Positions 9,008 to 18,438 of a stretch of DNA of 64,000 nucleotides are shown here, piece by piece. Source of the stretch: Bacteroides acidifaciens. GTDB taxonomy: Bacteria > Bacteroidota > Bacteroidia > Bacteroidales > Bacteroidaceae. The translations under genes and the position numbers were made by a program. The stretch spans positions 186,001 to 250,000 of the forward strand of contig NZ_CAEUHO010000004.1 in NCBI RefSeq assembly GCF_903181435.1, written 5' to 3'. Under the pieces are notes generated by a model, which saw only the letters and a program-made list of their open reading frames with translations, was not told where the DNA came from and ran no database searches. The first letter of the stretch is position 1. Each line of letters begins with the position of its first letter.

Positions 9008-10255
9008 TTAGCGAACCGTTTGGTTCTGTTTGATGATGTTCCGGGCCAACGGGTAGGCTATCAACTGCAAGGCTCCTACCAGTATCAATGCGTACTTCAA
9101 TGCAAAATCCTGTGATATGGCAAAGGCAAGTGCCATAAAAAGGATGAGCCCGAAAGCACGCCCCAGGAATAGTCCGAATTCGTGGCTTAAAATATAAGTG
9201 TATTCATTTCTTTTCTCGATTTTAACTACTGCGTCGATGGTTTGCATCATAATGGGATAGTAAGGCAAGTCAAACAAGGGCTGAAAGATTACCTTACAGA
9301 GGACAAAGATAATCACTCCGGTGGCTGAAAACAAGACTCCGTTGAACAGAGTACCGATAAAAAAGACGAGTAACCCGGCAATAAATATCTTCGGGCGGTC
9401 TTCGGGTTTGGCAATACGCCCCAGTACATAGACCAGTATAGCCGTCAGCGTACCGCTAATTCCCTGTATCAAGCCTAATGTCCCTTCATCACCGACCAGT
9501 TTCAGAACCAGGATGGCGGGGGCAGTCACCAGGAATCCCTGTACCATTCCTTTCAGGGAAGCCAGCAACAGCATTTTCTTCCACAGTGTACAGAACCGGA
9601 AATACAGAAAGTTCTTCTGTACCGGATTGGCAAACTTACCACGCCACAAGACAGCTACGGCAAACAGGGTCACGACTATGACTCCGACTGTGACCAAACG
9701 ATAGGCACCATTTATATCAATCAGGCATCCCATGATTTCTTTGCCATCTATCTGGCTGATGAATGCACCAATCAATAAAGGAACAGTTATCGAAGTGATG
9801 GAGAAAAAGAAAGATTCCAGTCCGAAAAAGTAGTTCCGGCTACTATCGGTCGTGTTGTTGAGAGTCAATAGATAGCGGTTGGTCCAAAAGAAACCCGATG
9901 CGGCTCCAAGGACAAAACCTGCTATGCCTAACTCTACAAAGCCCAATGACTTCACCAGCATCATGGCAAACATCGACAGCCCGCTAACTAATATCCCGCC
10001 TGCATACAGTACTTTCACGCTGACATGCCGCAACAGGAAGCCGTTGACAAAAGAGGTCGCAATGATGCCGATATACATAAAAAGTTGATAGAAAGCTACG
10101 GAAACAGGCTCGCTCGTGTGACGCATCACATAAGCGCCTACAAATATCTCCACCACAGGAAGCACGAACGCATAGAGCAGGTTAGTCATCAGCAGTACAC
10201 GTACATTGGGAGTCTGCTGCTTGAAGAATTGATATTCTCTTTTCAATTTATTCAT
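9008..10255 (-). CDS. MFS transporter, probable sugar uptake across the inner membrane
   Basis: A 415-residue integral membrane protein with about 12 hydrophobic segments (for example VRVLLMTNLLYAFVLPVVEI, GIIATSFVNGFLLRHV, AGFVLGAASGFFWTNRYLLTL). This is the standard length for the major facilitator superfamily. No periplasmic domain is seen. It follows the cytoplasmic GH130 gene by 18 bp and should be cotranscribed with it. The pairing suggests it brings a released mannosyl-disaccharide from the periplasm to the phosphorylase; the substrate is inferred from the neighbour only. It ends the operon: the next leftward gene has its own promoter element in the 167-bp gap. Confidence 0.85.
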   Translation of the reverse strand: MNKLKREYQFFKQQTPNVRVLLMTNLLYAFVLPVVEIFVGAYVMRHTSEPVSVAFYQLFMYIGIIATSFVNGFLLRHVSVKVLYAGGILVSGLSMFAMMLVKSLGFVELGIAGFVLGAASGFFWTNRYLLTLNNTTDSSRNYFFGLESFFFSITSITVPLLIGAFISQIDGKEIMGCLIDINGAYRLVTVGVIVVTLFAVAVLWRGKFANPVQKNFLYFRFCTLWKKMLLLASLKGMVQGFLVTAPAILVLKLVGDEGTLGLIQGISGTLTAILVYVLGRIAKPEDRPKIFIAGLLVFFIGTLFNGVLFSATGVIIFVLCKVIFQPLFDLPYYPIMMQTIDAVVKIEKRNEYTYILSHEFGLFLGRAFGLILFMALAFAISQDFALKYALILVGALQLIAYPLARNIIKQNQTVR

Positions 10256-10273
10256 TCTATACCTTTATATATG

Positions 10274-11320
10274 TCATGACTTTAATGAACGAAGAATCTC
10301 TCCTATGGAGAACTCCGCTCCGCAGATTACTTCATCACTCGCACCATAGTAAACAGTCACCGTATCCCCTTCTACCAGATGCCCGTTCGTGAAGACTACA
10401 TTCCCGAAGAATCCGGTTTGCTCGTAAGGAGCAGTCGGTTCCATTATAGGAGCTTTGCTTCGGGCGATTACCTTTGAGGGGTCGTTCAAGTCAAGCAGAA
10501 GGGCTCCCAGGCAATAGCGGTTCTGATAGTCTGCACCATGATAAATCTCCAGCCAGCCTTCCTCTGTACGGATAGGCGCGGCGCCCGCACCCACACGGGC
10601 ACAGTCCCAGCTATCGGGGCGAGTGGTCGCAACGCAACGGTGGTTACCCCAGTGCAACCGGTCGGGTGATTCGGCAAGCCAGATATAGTTGCCGCCCAGT
10701 TCGGGACTACTCGGACGATGCAAGGCGAAATATTTGCCGTTTATTTTCTCTTCGAACAAGGCACAATCTTTATTATGAGGGGGGAAAATCATGCCGTGAC
10801 GAGTGTAACTCTTCCAGTCACGGGTATGAATCAGCCCTACACCGACGGCAACGGAAGAGACTTCGGTAAACGTCAGGTAATAACCGTCGGCAGTAGTTGC
10901 CACCCGGCAGTCCTCGATGCCGAAAGCCTCTAATGCCCCTTTGCCGAAAATAGGCGGATAATCCGGTTCTTCCTTAAAATGGATGCCGTCCTCGCTCGAT
11001 ACCAACCGGAGATAAGACATGGTAGTCAGATAATCCTGTCCCGCATATCCTATCACACGAGGGTCGGAAGCGTCCAGCTCCGGGTCATTCTCGTCGAAAG
11101 AAAGCACTTTTATCTTCCCTTCCTTATTATATACGGGGAAACTAATCACTCCCTGTTTCTGTACGGGGCGTTCGGCTACCCGCAGTAATAACCAGGTTTT
11201 TCCGTCGAAGCGGAATACGCCGGGATTCAGGAAACAGGTGATTTCCATACCTTCTATTCCCGGTTGTAAATCGGATGGTTTCAATAATGGGTTCTGATGA
11301 AATCGTTTTGCAATATCCAT
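10274..11320 (-). CDS. GH130 mannoside phosphorylase, cytoplasmic
   Basis: A 348-residue protein without a signal peptide. GH130 signatures run in order: LNPGVFRFDGKTWLLLRVAE, FGIEDCRVATTADGYYLTFT (catalytic-site Asp), HTRDWKSYTRHGMIFPPHNK, DSWDCARVGAGAAPI (phosphate-binding region kept, unlike in the paralogue at 7680) and LEIYHGADYQNRYCLGALLLDL. This matches beta-1,4-mannosyl phosphorylases, including Man-GlcNAc phosphorylases from gut Bacteroides N-glycan loci. The expected reaction is phosphorolysis of a beta-mannosyl disaccharide to mannose 1-phosphate plus the acceptor sugar. It is first in an operon with an MFS transporter and is divergent from the regulator. The exact acceptor (GlcNAc, Glc or Man) cannot be read from the sequence. 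Confidence 0.85.
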   Translation of the reverse strand: MDIAKRFHQNPLLKPSDLQPGIEGMEITCFLNPGVFRFDGKTWLLLRVAERPVQKQGVISFPVYNKEGKIKVLSFDENDPELDASDPRVIGYAGQDYLTTMSYLRLVSSEDGIHFKEEPDYPPIFGKGALEAFGIEDCRVATTADGYYLTFTEVSSVAVGVGLIHTRDWKSYTRHGMIFPPHNKDCALFEEKINGKYFALHRPSSPELGGNYIWLAESPDRLHWGNHRCVATTRPDSWDCARVGAGAAPIRTEEGWLEIYHGADYQNRYCLGALLLDLNDPSKVIARSKAPIMEPTAPYEQTGFFGNVVFTNGHLVEGDTVTVYYGASDEVICGAEFSIGEILRSLKS

Positions 11321-11360
11321 TTTCTAATCATTAAATAAGTGTTGTTTTTATTTCTCGTGG

Positions 11361-11368
11361 CAAAGCTA
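11361..11368 (-). promoter_or_regulatory. -7 box of the GH130 phosphorylase-MFS operon
   Basis: The minus strand reads TAGCTTTG, a match to TAnnTTTG. It is 41 bp before the start codon at 11320 and 18 bp downstream of operator copy 2. The geometry equals that at 8892-8899, while the bases between box and operator differ between the two promoters. Confidence 0.6.
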
Positions 11369-11386
11369 CCCCACACGACGACGGGA

Positions 11387-11433
11387 AGAGTGTACTATAT
11401 TCTCAAAAGGGTATACAGGTGTTGTACAGCATA
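11387..11433 (-). promoter_or_regulatory. Putative hybrid two-component regulator operator, copy 2
   Basis: This is the partner of the element at 8918-8964 (three mismatches in 47). It lies in the divergent gap between the GH130 phosphorylase gene and the regulator. Its right end is 8 bp from the TTTG of the regulator's own promoter (11442-11445), so binding here might also affect the regulator's expression. Confidence 0.6.
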
Positions 11434-11441
11434 TTTTTATC

Positions 11442-11472
11442 TTTGTTTTCTTATTTTTCCTCTCTATCTTTG
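11442..11472 (+). promoter_or_regulatory. Promoter of the hybrid two-component regulator
   Basis: A TTTG at 11442-11445 is followed after 19 bp by TATCTTTG at 11465-11472. This is a perfect match to the Bacteroides housekeeping consensus. The -7 box ends only 4 bp before the likely start codon at 11477, so the transcript would have almost no leader. Confidence 0.6.
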
Positions 11473-11476
11473 CGAC

Positions 11477-14400
11477 ATGATTCTACGAAAACACTCCTAT
11501 TTCCGTTGCATCTGCATCCTTATTTGTTCATGCCTGATGCCTGCTTTATTACATTCGCAGAATGTAGTAAAACAGATTTCCAATGCGGATGGATTATCCA
11601 ATAATTCGGTGAATTGTTTCCTCGAAGATTCGGAACATACGCTTTGGGTAGGGACATGGGACGGATTAAATGCATATAACGGTCGTAGCTTCAAGACCTA
11701 TTCTTATAATAAAAAAGATGCAGGGTCTATCAGCAATAATCTCATCTGGCAGATTATCGAGCAGAGCGACTCTATCCTATGGGTATCTACGGACTATGGG
11801 GTGAACCGGTGGAAGCGTTCTACTCAACAATTTACTCCTTATTATCTAGGTACACAGAATAATCCGCCGAAACAGGAGAAGTCATTTCTGCTGGGTATCA
11901 CTTCCAGCAAGCATATTATCTGTTATGTGAAAGAGCAGGGTCTATTCTGTTTCGATGACCGGAGACAGGAGTTTGTATCCTTGAAAAATGACCTGCCCGA
12001 TGATATCAGGAACTTCGTCATTGATTCCAAAGACCGGATATTCTTTCTCACAGGACATGGACAATTATTGCACTATCAACTGACCGTCCGCAACTCCTGT
12101 CCCGAACTCTCGTTCAAAGAAGAAATCAGGCACTGTGCCCCCGTTTCCAATATTTATCTTTCCCAAGACTGCCTCATCATTAACGATGACAGGACGCTGA
12201 CTGTTTCACAAGATAACCGTATATTGGACAGTATAAATATTCCGGAGAACAAGACTGTATCACAAGCTATCTGCCACGGTGAATATCTCCTTATCAGCTT
12301 TATCGAGGGGGGATGCATCAGATATAATCTTGAAAATGGGACTTCAACGGAATTACTCCAATTGCCGGAGAAAGCTTCCATTTTCACTATTTATATCGGC
12401 TCGCAGAATATCCTTTGGGTAGGTACGGACGGACAAGGGATATTGGAAGTCTATGAACACAGTTCGCCTTTCCATACCGTAAAAACGAATTATCCTGTCC
12501 GCTGTTTTTGTGAGGAAGACAATGGCAATATACTCGTAGGAACAAAAGGAGAAGGTATCCTGCTGCTTGACAAGCAGGAACGGGGAGTCACCCCCTATCT
12601 TTCAACAGGCAACGGGTTAATCTCCAACTCCGTTTATACTATCCGCAAAAATATGTCCGGGGATATATTCATCGGAACCGAAGGGGCGGGTATCAATTAT
12701 ATTCCACTCAATGGCAGCCAGGTGAAGAAACTGGGTATTCCCGCTGAATTTCCAGCTTTCAGGGCAGTTTACAGTATCCTTTTCACCCATAATGATTCAC
12801 TTTTATGGTTGGGAACTTCCGGCTACGGACTTATCAAGCTGAGCCTGCAAAGGGAAGGAAAAAGTTATAGAGTAACGGACATGAAACAATATAAATCTCC
12901 CGGCCCTTCTTCGCCAAGCAATAATATCATTTATTCGGTTATTGCCGGATACGATGAGAATGAACTTTGGCTAGGCACGCGAGGGGGCGGAATTAATAAG
13001 TTCGATATCGCGTCCGAACGTTTCCGGCAGATGAATGAGATAGACCCCGGCTTGTCCCTGACTAACAATGACGTGATTTATCTGACTAAAGGAGATTCTG
13101 CCAGTATTTGGATAGGTACCAGTTATGGTCTTAACCGGTTGTTCCCGACAGCCACACCGCCTTCCATCACCGAATATACGGATAATAACGGATTGCCCAA
13201 TAATACGATTCACGGCATCCTGAAAGATGAGAACGGGAATATTTGGGCAAGCACCAATCAAGGCATTTCCTTTATCGACTTGCCCTCGGGAAAAATTACC
13301 AATTATTCCTCAAGAAACGGGCTTCAAAACGACGAATTTTCTGATGGGGCTATTTTTAAGGACAAAGCCGGATGGTTGTATTTCGGCGGAGTCAGCGGGT
13401 TGAACTATTTCGACGAAAATAAGATACGCTTACGGGAACATATCGCATCATTAAGCCTGAACAGCCTGAAGATAAACAATACAAGCCGGAATATCTACGA
13501 ACGTATCCGTAACCATACACTCCGATTGGACTATGACGAGCCTTATATTACTTTGGGATTTGCCGCACATGATTTTATCAACAATGAGAATTGTGAGTTC
13601 AGCTACCGCATTATCGACTTTGCCGACGAATGGATTTACAATGAGAATAACCCGAATATCGTTATCACCAAACTACCGCCGGGAAAATATAAACTGGAAG
13701 TAAAATGCACCAATGGCGACCGGGTATGGAGCAACGAAATCTATTCCCTCAATTTGGACATCGCTTACCCCTGGTGGCTCAGTACCACCGCTTTTATTAT
13801 TTATTTTATCCTGATTGCCATTGCTATCTATATCACGCAATCCGTCATCAAGAATAGAATCCGGCTAAACCGTCAGATTCTACTGGAACATATCGAAAAA
13901 CAAAACCAGCAACGTATCCATGAATCGAAGTTGAACTTCTTCACGAATGTGGCACACGAGTTTTTCACTCCGTTGACACTGATATACGGCCCGGCACAGC
14001 ACTTGTTGGAAAAGGCAGACCTCGACAGTTATACAAAAAGATATATCTACATCATCAAGAACAATGCCGACCGGATGCAGAAGCTTATCAACGAACTGAT
14101 GGAGTTCCGGAAAGCAGAAGCGGGACATACGGCTATCTATGCTGAAAAAGTGGATATTCAGTTGCTCGTCGACTATGTATCGGACAACTATACCGAAATT
14201 GCCGAAGAAAACAAGATAGACTTCAGCTTCAAAAGCAAAGAAGTATCATCCTTTACAACAGACCGGAATGCACTGGAAAAAATAATATTCAATTTGCTTT
14301 CCAACGCCTTCAAATATACGCCGTCCGGCGGATATATCCGTGCTGAAATACGAGAGAATGTTACTGACGGGACATTGCATTTCCGAATCCGCAACTCGGG

Positions 14401-15457
14401 CAAGGGGCTGACTGAGAAACAAATGAGTGAGATATTCAGCCGGTTCAAGATTTTTGAGAGCAGTAACCTAAAACATGCGGGAAGCACCGGAGTCGGCCTG
14501 AATCTGACCAAGAGCCTGACGGAGTTATTGGGTGGAGAAATCACCGTAGGAAGTGTATTGGGAGAGTATGTAGAATTCAATGTGTCTCTACCGTCCATGC
14601 ACGTGAATTCCGGAAAAGAAAGTCAGCCGGCAGAAGAAGAGGCAGAAGCCGGTGAAATGCTTTTTGTCCCTAAACAAAAGGAAATTAGTATATTGATTGT
14701 AGAAGATGAAAAGAATATCCGCGAACTTCTGAAAGATATCCTGCTTCCTTACTACCAGGTTCGGGAAGCAGCCGACGGGGAAGAGGCGCTGAAAGAGGTA
14801 GAACAGAAACAGCCGGATATTATTATCAGCGATGTATTGATGCCCAGGCTGGACGGCATCACTCTGACGGATATATTGAAAGCCAACGAGCGGACTGCCC
14901 ACATTCCGATTATCCATATCTCCGCCAAGAACTCCATCGAAGACCAGATTAACGCTTACAATCATGGAACGGACTTATATATCCCCAAACCTTTCCATCC
15001 GAGACATGTATTGAGTGCGGTAGAGAATATGATTAATAAATACTCTCTGATGAAAGAGTATTTCAAATCCGGTCGTTCCTCTCTCATCGTAAGGGATGGA
15101 ATCACTATGCATAAAGAGGATGAGCTGTTACTGGACAAGATTATCAAATTCATCGAAGATAATATTGACGACGAATCCATAAACCCGGATTCTCTCGCAG
15201 ACTTTATAGGAGTAAGCAAAGCGGGATTGTATCGTAAACTCAAAGAATTGACGGAAAAGACACCAAGCGAATTTGTCCGTACCATCCGCCTGGAATATGC
15301 AGCAGGCCTATTAAAGACTACCAAGCTTACCGTTACCGAGATTATGTATAAATCGGGCTTCTCAAACAAGTCTTATTTCTACCGGGAGTTTGCCAAGTTA
15401 TACAACACTTCTCCCAAAGAATACAGGAGCGGACAGACAGAAGAAAAGGATACTTAA
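11477..15457 (+). CDS. Hybrid two-component system regulator of the PUL
   Basis: A one-protein sensor/response regulator. I place the start at 11477 (about 1326 residues) because a signal peptide follows (CICILICSCLMPALLHSQ) and a promoter ends just before it; an ORF start at 11339 would run through that promoter and the operator. Order of domains: periplasmic two-component propeller repeats (residues 30-690, with motifs such as LWVGTWDGLNAYNG, LWLGTRGGGINKFD), Y_Y_Y domain, a membrane helix (WLSTTAFIIYFILIAIAIYI), His kinase with phospho-acceptor His827 (NVAHEFFTPL), HATPase, receiver domain with Asp1119 (IISDVLMPRLDG), and an AraC-type DNA-binding domain at the C-terminus. It should sense a glycan fragment in the periplasm and switch on the two leftward operons through the paired 47-bp elements. 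It is 23 bp ahead of an EEP gene and may be cotranscribed with it. Confidence 0.95.
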   Translation: MILRKHSYFRCICILICSCLMPALLHSQNVVKQISNADGLSNNSVNCFLEDSEHTLWVGTWDGLNAYNGRSFKTYSYNKKDAGSISNNLIWQIIEQSDSILWVSTDYGVNRWKRSTQQFTPYYLGTQNNPPKQEKSFLLGITSSKHIICYVKEQGLFCFDDRRQEFVSLKNDLPDDIRNFVIDSKDRIFFLTGHGQLLHYQLTVRNSCPELSFKEEIRHCAPVSNIYLSQDCLIINDDRTLTVSQDNRILDSINIPENKTVSQAICHGEYLLISFIEGGCIRYNLENGTSTELLQLPEKASIFTIYIGSQNILWVGTDGQGILEVYEHSSPFHTVKTNYPVRCFCEEDNGNILVGTKGEGILLLDKQERGVTPYLSTGNGLISNSVYTIRKNMSGDIFIGTEGAGINYIPLNGSQVKKLGIPAEFPAFRAVYSILFTHNDSLLWLGTSGYGLIKLSLQREGKSYRVTDMKQYKSPGPSSPSNNIIYSVIAGYDENELWLGTRGGGINKFDIASERFRQMNEIDPGLSLTNNDVIYLTKGDSASIWIGTSYGLNRLFPTATPPSITEYTDNNGLPNNTIHGILKDENGNIWASTNQGISFIDLPSGKITNYSSRNGLQNDEFSDGAIFKDKAGWLYFGGVSGLNYFDENKIRLREHIASLSLNSLKINNTSRNIYERIRNHTLRLDYDEPYITLGFAAHDFINNENCEFSYRIIDFADEWIYNENNPNIVITKLPPGKYKLEVKCTNGDRVWSNEIYSLNLDIAYPWWLSTTAFIIYFILIAIAIYITQSVIKNRIRLNRQILLEHIEKQNQQRIHESKLNFFTNVAHEFFTPLTLIYGPAQHLLEKADLDSYTKRYIYIIKNNADRMQKLINELMEFRKAEAGHTAIYAEKVDIQLLVDYVSDNYTEIAEENKIDFSFKSKEVSSFTTDRNALEKIIFNLLSNAFKYTPSGGYIRAEIRENVTDGTLHFRIRNSGKGLTEKQMSEIFSRFKIFESSNLKHAGSTGVGLNLTKSLTELLGGEITVGSVLGEYVEFNVSLPSMHVNSGKESQPAEEEAEAGEMLFVPKQKEISILIVEDEKNIRELLKDILLPYYQVREAADGEEALKEVEQKQPDIIISDVLMPRLDGITLTDILKANERTAHIPIIHISAKNSIEDQINAYNHGTDLYIPKPFHPRHVLSAVENMINKYSLMKEYFKSGRSSLIVRDGITMHKEDELLLDKIIKFIEDNIDDESINPDSLADFIGVSKAGLYRKLKELTEKTPSEFVRTIRLEYAAGLLKTTKLTVTEIMYKSGFSNKSYFYREFAKLYNTSPKEYRSGQTEEKDT

Positions 15458-15480
15458 TAACCATCTAACAATAAAAAACA

Positions 15481-16350
15481 ATGAGAAAACTTTTTATTGT
15501 ATTGGCGCTCTGCAGTGTGTCAATACTGAATGCGCAGCAACTGAATGTCGCTTCTTATAATGTACGAAACAGTAACCCGAACGATGCCAAAGCCGGAAAC
15601 GGCTGGGAACAGCGTTGCCCGGTACTCACCCAGTTAATCACCTTTCATGACTTCGATATATTCGGAGCACAGGAAGTGAAACATAACCAACTGGAAGATA
15701 TGTTGAATGCCCTGCCGCAATACAGCTATATAGGCGTAGGACGGGATGACGGGAAAACGAAAGGGGAATATGCGCCTGTCTTCTACCGGAAGGATAAATT
15801 CAAGCTACTCAAATCCGGGAATTTTTGGTTATCGGAAGATACCTCGAAGCCGAATAAAGGATGGGATGCAGCCTATACCCGCATCTGTACATGGGGAGAA
15901 TTCAAGGATATTACAAGCAAGTTCAGATTCTGGTTCTTTAACCTGCACATGGACCATATCGGAGTAGTGGCACGTCGCGAAAGTGCCAAGCTGGTTATCA
16001 GCAAGATTAAAGAGATGTGTGGCAAAGACCCCGTCATACTCACTGGAGATTTCAATGTAGACCAAACCAGCGAAAGCTATCAAGTACTTCATGAATCCGG
16101 AATATTATCAGACTCTTATGAGGTCGCGCAACTGAGATATGCAACTAATGGAACATGTGCGGGATGGAATCCGAACACATATACTCCCAACCGTATCGAC
16201 CATATCTTCGTTACTAAAAACTTCGCTGTTGAGAAGTACGGAGTGCTGACAGATACTTACCGAATTAAAAACGAAGCCACCGGAAAGTATGAAGCACGCA
16301 TTCCTTCAGACCATTTTCCGGTGAAGGCGGTATTGAAATATACCAAGTAA
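15481..16350 (+). CDS. Secreted endonuclease/exonuclease/phosphatase-family protein
   Basis: A 289-residue protein with a cleavable signal peptide (LFIVLALCSVSILNAQQ) and no lipobox, so it is probably periplasmic. EEP motifs are clear: VASYNVR, FGAQEVKHNQL, NLHMDHIG, LTGDFNVDQ and PSDHFPVKA. It belongs to the same superfamily as the lipoprotein at 932 but is not a close copy of it (different size, anchoring and loop content). It follows the regulator gene by only 23 bp, an unusual partner for a sensor and a hint that its activity belongs to the same pathway. Metal-dependent phosphodiester or phosphomonoester cleavage is expected; the substrate is unknown. Confidence 0.85.
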   Translation: MRKLFIVLALCSVSILNAQQLNVASYNVRNSNPNDAKAGNGWEQRCPVLTQLITFHDFDIFGAQEVKHNQLEDMLNALPQYSYIGVGRDDGKTKGEYAPVFYRKDKFKLLKSGNFWLSEDTSKPNKGWDAAYTRICTWGEFKDITSKFRFWFFNLHMDHIGVVARRESAKLVISKIKEMCGKDPVILTGDFNVDQTSESYQVLHESGILSDSYEVAQLRYATNGTCAGWNPNTYTPNRIDHIFVTKNFAVEKYGVLTDTYRIKNEATGKYEARIPSDHFPVKAVLKYTK

Positions 16351-16915
16351 ACAAAGCAGAATTCGAAATGATAATATAAACCTGTCAATGTTCTATTTTT
16401 AATATTCTGTTGGGAAATAGCTAGTTAGAAAATAACGAACCAGAAAATAAACTGCATAAATAAATGCATGAGCATACAAAAAATAGCCTAATATTGCATA
16501 AAACCAAACAAGATATGCATCTTTCTCTATTCGGAAACTGTTCATTGCTTTAAAACCAACGAGGTGTTCCTCGGTGTGCATCGACTTGTTCCTCACCGGG
16601 GAAGCTATCGTTTCCCGGTGAGGAATATAAAAATGGGTTATTAAGAAGCTTTTTCTCTCTAGTTTATCATAATATATCGGAAAGAGAAAAACAATAAAAT
16701 GATTAATTATTCGGATATATTCTCTCCGAATAACTAAAATAATCAAGAATCTATCACACTTTGAATAGAATATTCTCAAAACAGCAGAAAGAGAGAGTCA
16801 CGTAATTACAAATGCTTGGCATCTTCCTGCTTTTCCTTATCAAACTGCGATTTACGTCCTTCTCCGATGATTAAATATTCCGTTTTTAAGAATCATCGTT
16901 TTTTCAGTAACCGAA
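16351..16915. other. Intergenic region between convergent genes
   Basis: About 565 bp of AT-rich DNA between the EEP gene and the convergent GH109 gene. It holds one strong inverted repeat (listed separately at 16589-16625) and a smaller hairpin just left of it (cgagg-tgtt-cctcg near 16560). Open frames here have no recognisable protein features. Confidence 0.6.
16589..16625. terminator. Inverted repeat, possible terminator of convergent genes
   Basis: Arms TTCCTCACCGGGGAA (16589-16603) and TTTCCCGGTGAGGAA (16611-16625) pair over about 14 bp around a short loop. No long T-tract follows on either strand, so intrinsic termination is possible but not certain; it may instead be a dispersed repeat. 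Confidence 0.4.
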
Positions 16916-18319
16916 CTATTTAACAAAAAAGTGCCGGTAACCTTTTACCTTATCCCATCCTCCACGGGTAAAATCGGGAACTGCTACCGGAGCCGAACCG
17001 TTTTCTATGGAAATGCGTGTGAGTTCCGCCATGCAACACCATTCTGCTAAGTCATAAACATCCATGTCCAGCGGCAGGCCATTCCGCAGACAGTATACGA
17101 GCCGATAATCCATGATATAATCCATTCCACCATGTCCGCCTACCTTTTTAGCTCTCTCTTCCAGTTCTTTATGAATAGGATGTTTATATTTATCCATCAA
17201 AACTTTCTTTACTTCTTTTGCGACTGCCCGATGTGTATTTAGATTTTCATGATTAGGAATATCCTCTGAATTAACTTGAGAAGGTCTTAAACAATACTCC
17301 TCAATCGGATACTTGCTGGCATATCCATCCGTCCCTACTACCTGATACATCCGACTATAAGGACGGGGAGTCATCACGTTATGCTGAATCAAAATCGTTT
17401 TACCATTCTCCGTACGGATAAAGGTAGATGTCTGGTCTCCGTTCTGAAAGTCTTCAACCTCTTTGCCCGTTTGCTTTTTGATATATGCCGGACCACTCAC
17501 AGCTTTTGTATCCATCGAAACCAAGGTTTTCATGCGATCTCCCCGATGGATATTAAGTATCTGGCATACAGGGCCTATGCCATGAGTAGCATATATATCT
17601 CCCCGATGTTTTCGGTTGTAATCCATACGCCAGTTATTCCAATAGCGTCGCCATACATTCTCCAAATTATGAATATAAGCCCCTTCTACATGTAAAACTT
17701 CACCAAATACACCTTGTTGTGCCATATTGAGAGTAGTTAATTCAAAAAAGTCGTATATGCAATTTTCTAATTGCATACAGTGTTTACGAGTTCTTTCTGA
17801 AGTATTAACAAGTTTCCATATTTCATCCAAAGTCATTGCAGCAGGAACCTCGATAGCCACATGTTTTCCATGCTCCATTGCATATACACCCATTTCGGCA
17901 TGATGTTCCCAATCTGTTGCTATATAAATAAGGTCGATATCTTTGCGTTTACATAATTTTTTCCATGCATCTTCCGAACCGACATAAGATACTGCTGCCG
18001 GCAGACCGGCTTTTCTCAGAACTTTTTGTGATTTCTCTACACGTTCGGGAAGAAGATCGCACAAGGCAATAATTTGTATCCCCGGAATGTGTGTCCAGCG
18101 CGCTATTGCACTGGAACCACGCATACCCAATCCGATGAAACCCACACGTACCGTATCAATTTTGGGGGCGGTAAGTTGAATCACATCCAGTTGCCCTGCC
18201 GGACGAACAGGTATTTCTGTTTGAATAGGCAACCGGACAACTTTGCTTTTTTGTGCATAACCATCTATACTTGTCAACAAAAATAAGCCGACAATGATAA
18301 TCAATAATATCTTTCTCAT
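16916..18319 (-). CDS. GH109-type NAD-dependent glycosidase (Gfo/Idh/MocA fold)
   Basis: A 467-residue protein with a signal peptide (ILLIIIVGLFLLTSIDGYAQ). The Rossmann motif VGFIGLGMRG gives NAD binding, and IATDWEHHAEMGVYAMEHGK plus AIEVPAAMT are Gfo/Idh/MocA blocks. The C-terminal GGHGGMDYIMDYRLV motif, length and secretion are typical of GH109, whose founding members are alpha-N-acetylgalactosaminidases using tightly bound NAD+. Other activities occur in the family, so the substrate is uncertain. It is intact, but the genes beside it are broken: a SusD tail begins 120 bp away, so this is probably the surviving enzyme of a decayed PUL. A GH31 enzyme at 59478 may also act on alpha-GalNAc. 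Confidence 0.85.
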   Translation of the reverse strand: MRKILLIIIVGLFLLTSIDGYAQKSKVVRLPIQTEIPVRPAGQLDVIQLTAPKIDTVRVGFIGLGMRGSSAIARWTHIPGIQIIALCDLLPERVEKSQKVLRKAGLPAAVSYVGSEDAWKKLCKRKDIDLIYIATDWEHHAEMGVYAMEHGKHVAIEVPAAMTLDEIWKLVNTSERTRKHCMQLENCIYDFFELTTLNMAQQGVFGEVLHVEGAYIHNLENVWRRYWNNWRMDYNRKHRGDIYATHGIGPVCQILNIHRGDRMKTLVSMDTKAVSGPAYIKKQTGKEVEDFQNGDQTSTFIRTENGKTILIQHNVMTPRPYSRMYQVVGTDGYASKYPIEEYCLRPSQVNSEDIPNHENLNTHRAVAKEVKKVLMDKYKHPIHKELEERAKKVGGHGGMDYIMDYRLVYCLRNGLPLDMDVYDLAEWCCMAELTRISIENGSAPVAVPDFTRGGWDKVKGYRHFFVK

Positions 18320-18438
18320 AATTATCTACTAGAAAATAAGTATACCTATAACAGATGCAGATAAACACTTGAAATACAAGTCATACTTACCTGCACCTGA
18401 AAATGTAGGGCTTGACAACCTATCAGAAACTTTACTTG

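Noticed and set aside
16399..16779. A 126-codon hydrophobic frame between the EEP and GH109 genes
   Set aside because: It reads straight through the strong inverted repeat, is biased by AT-rich sequence and matches nothing I know. I treat the region as intergenic.
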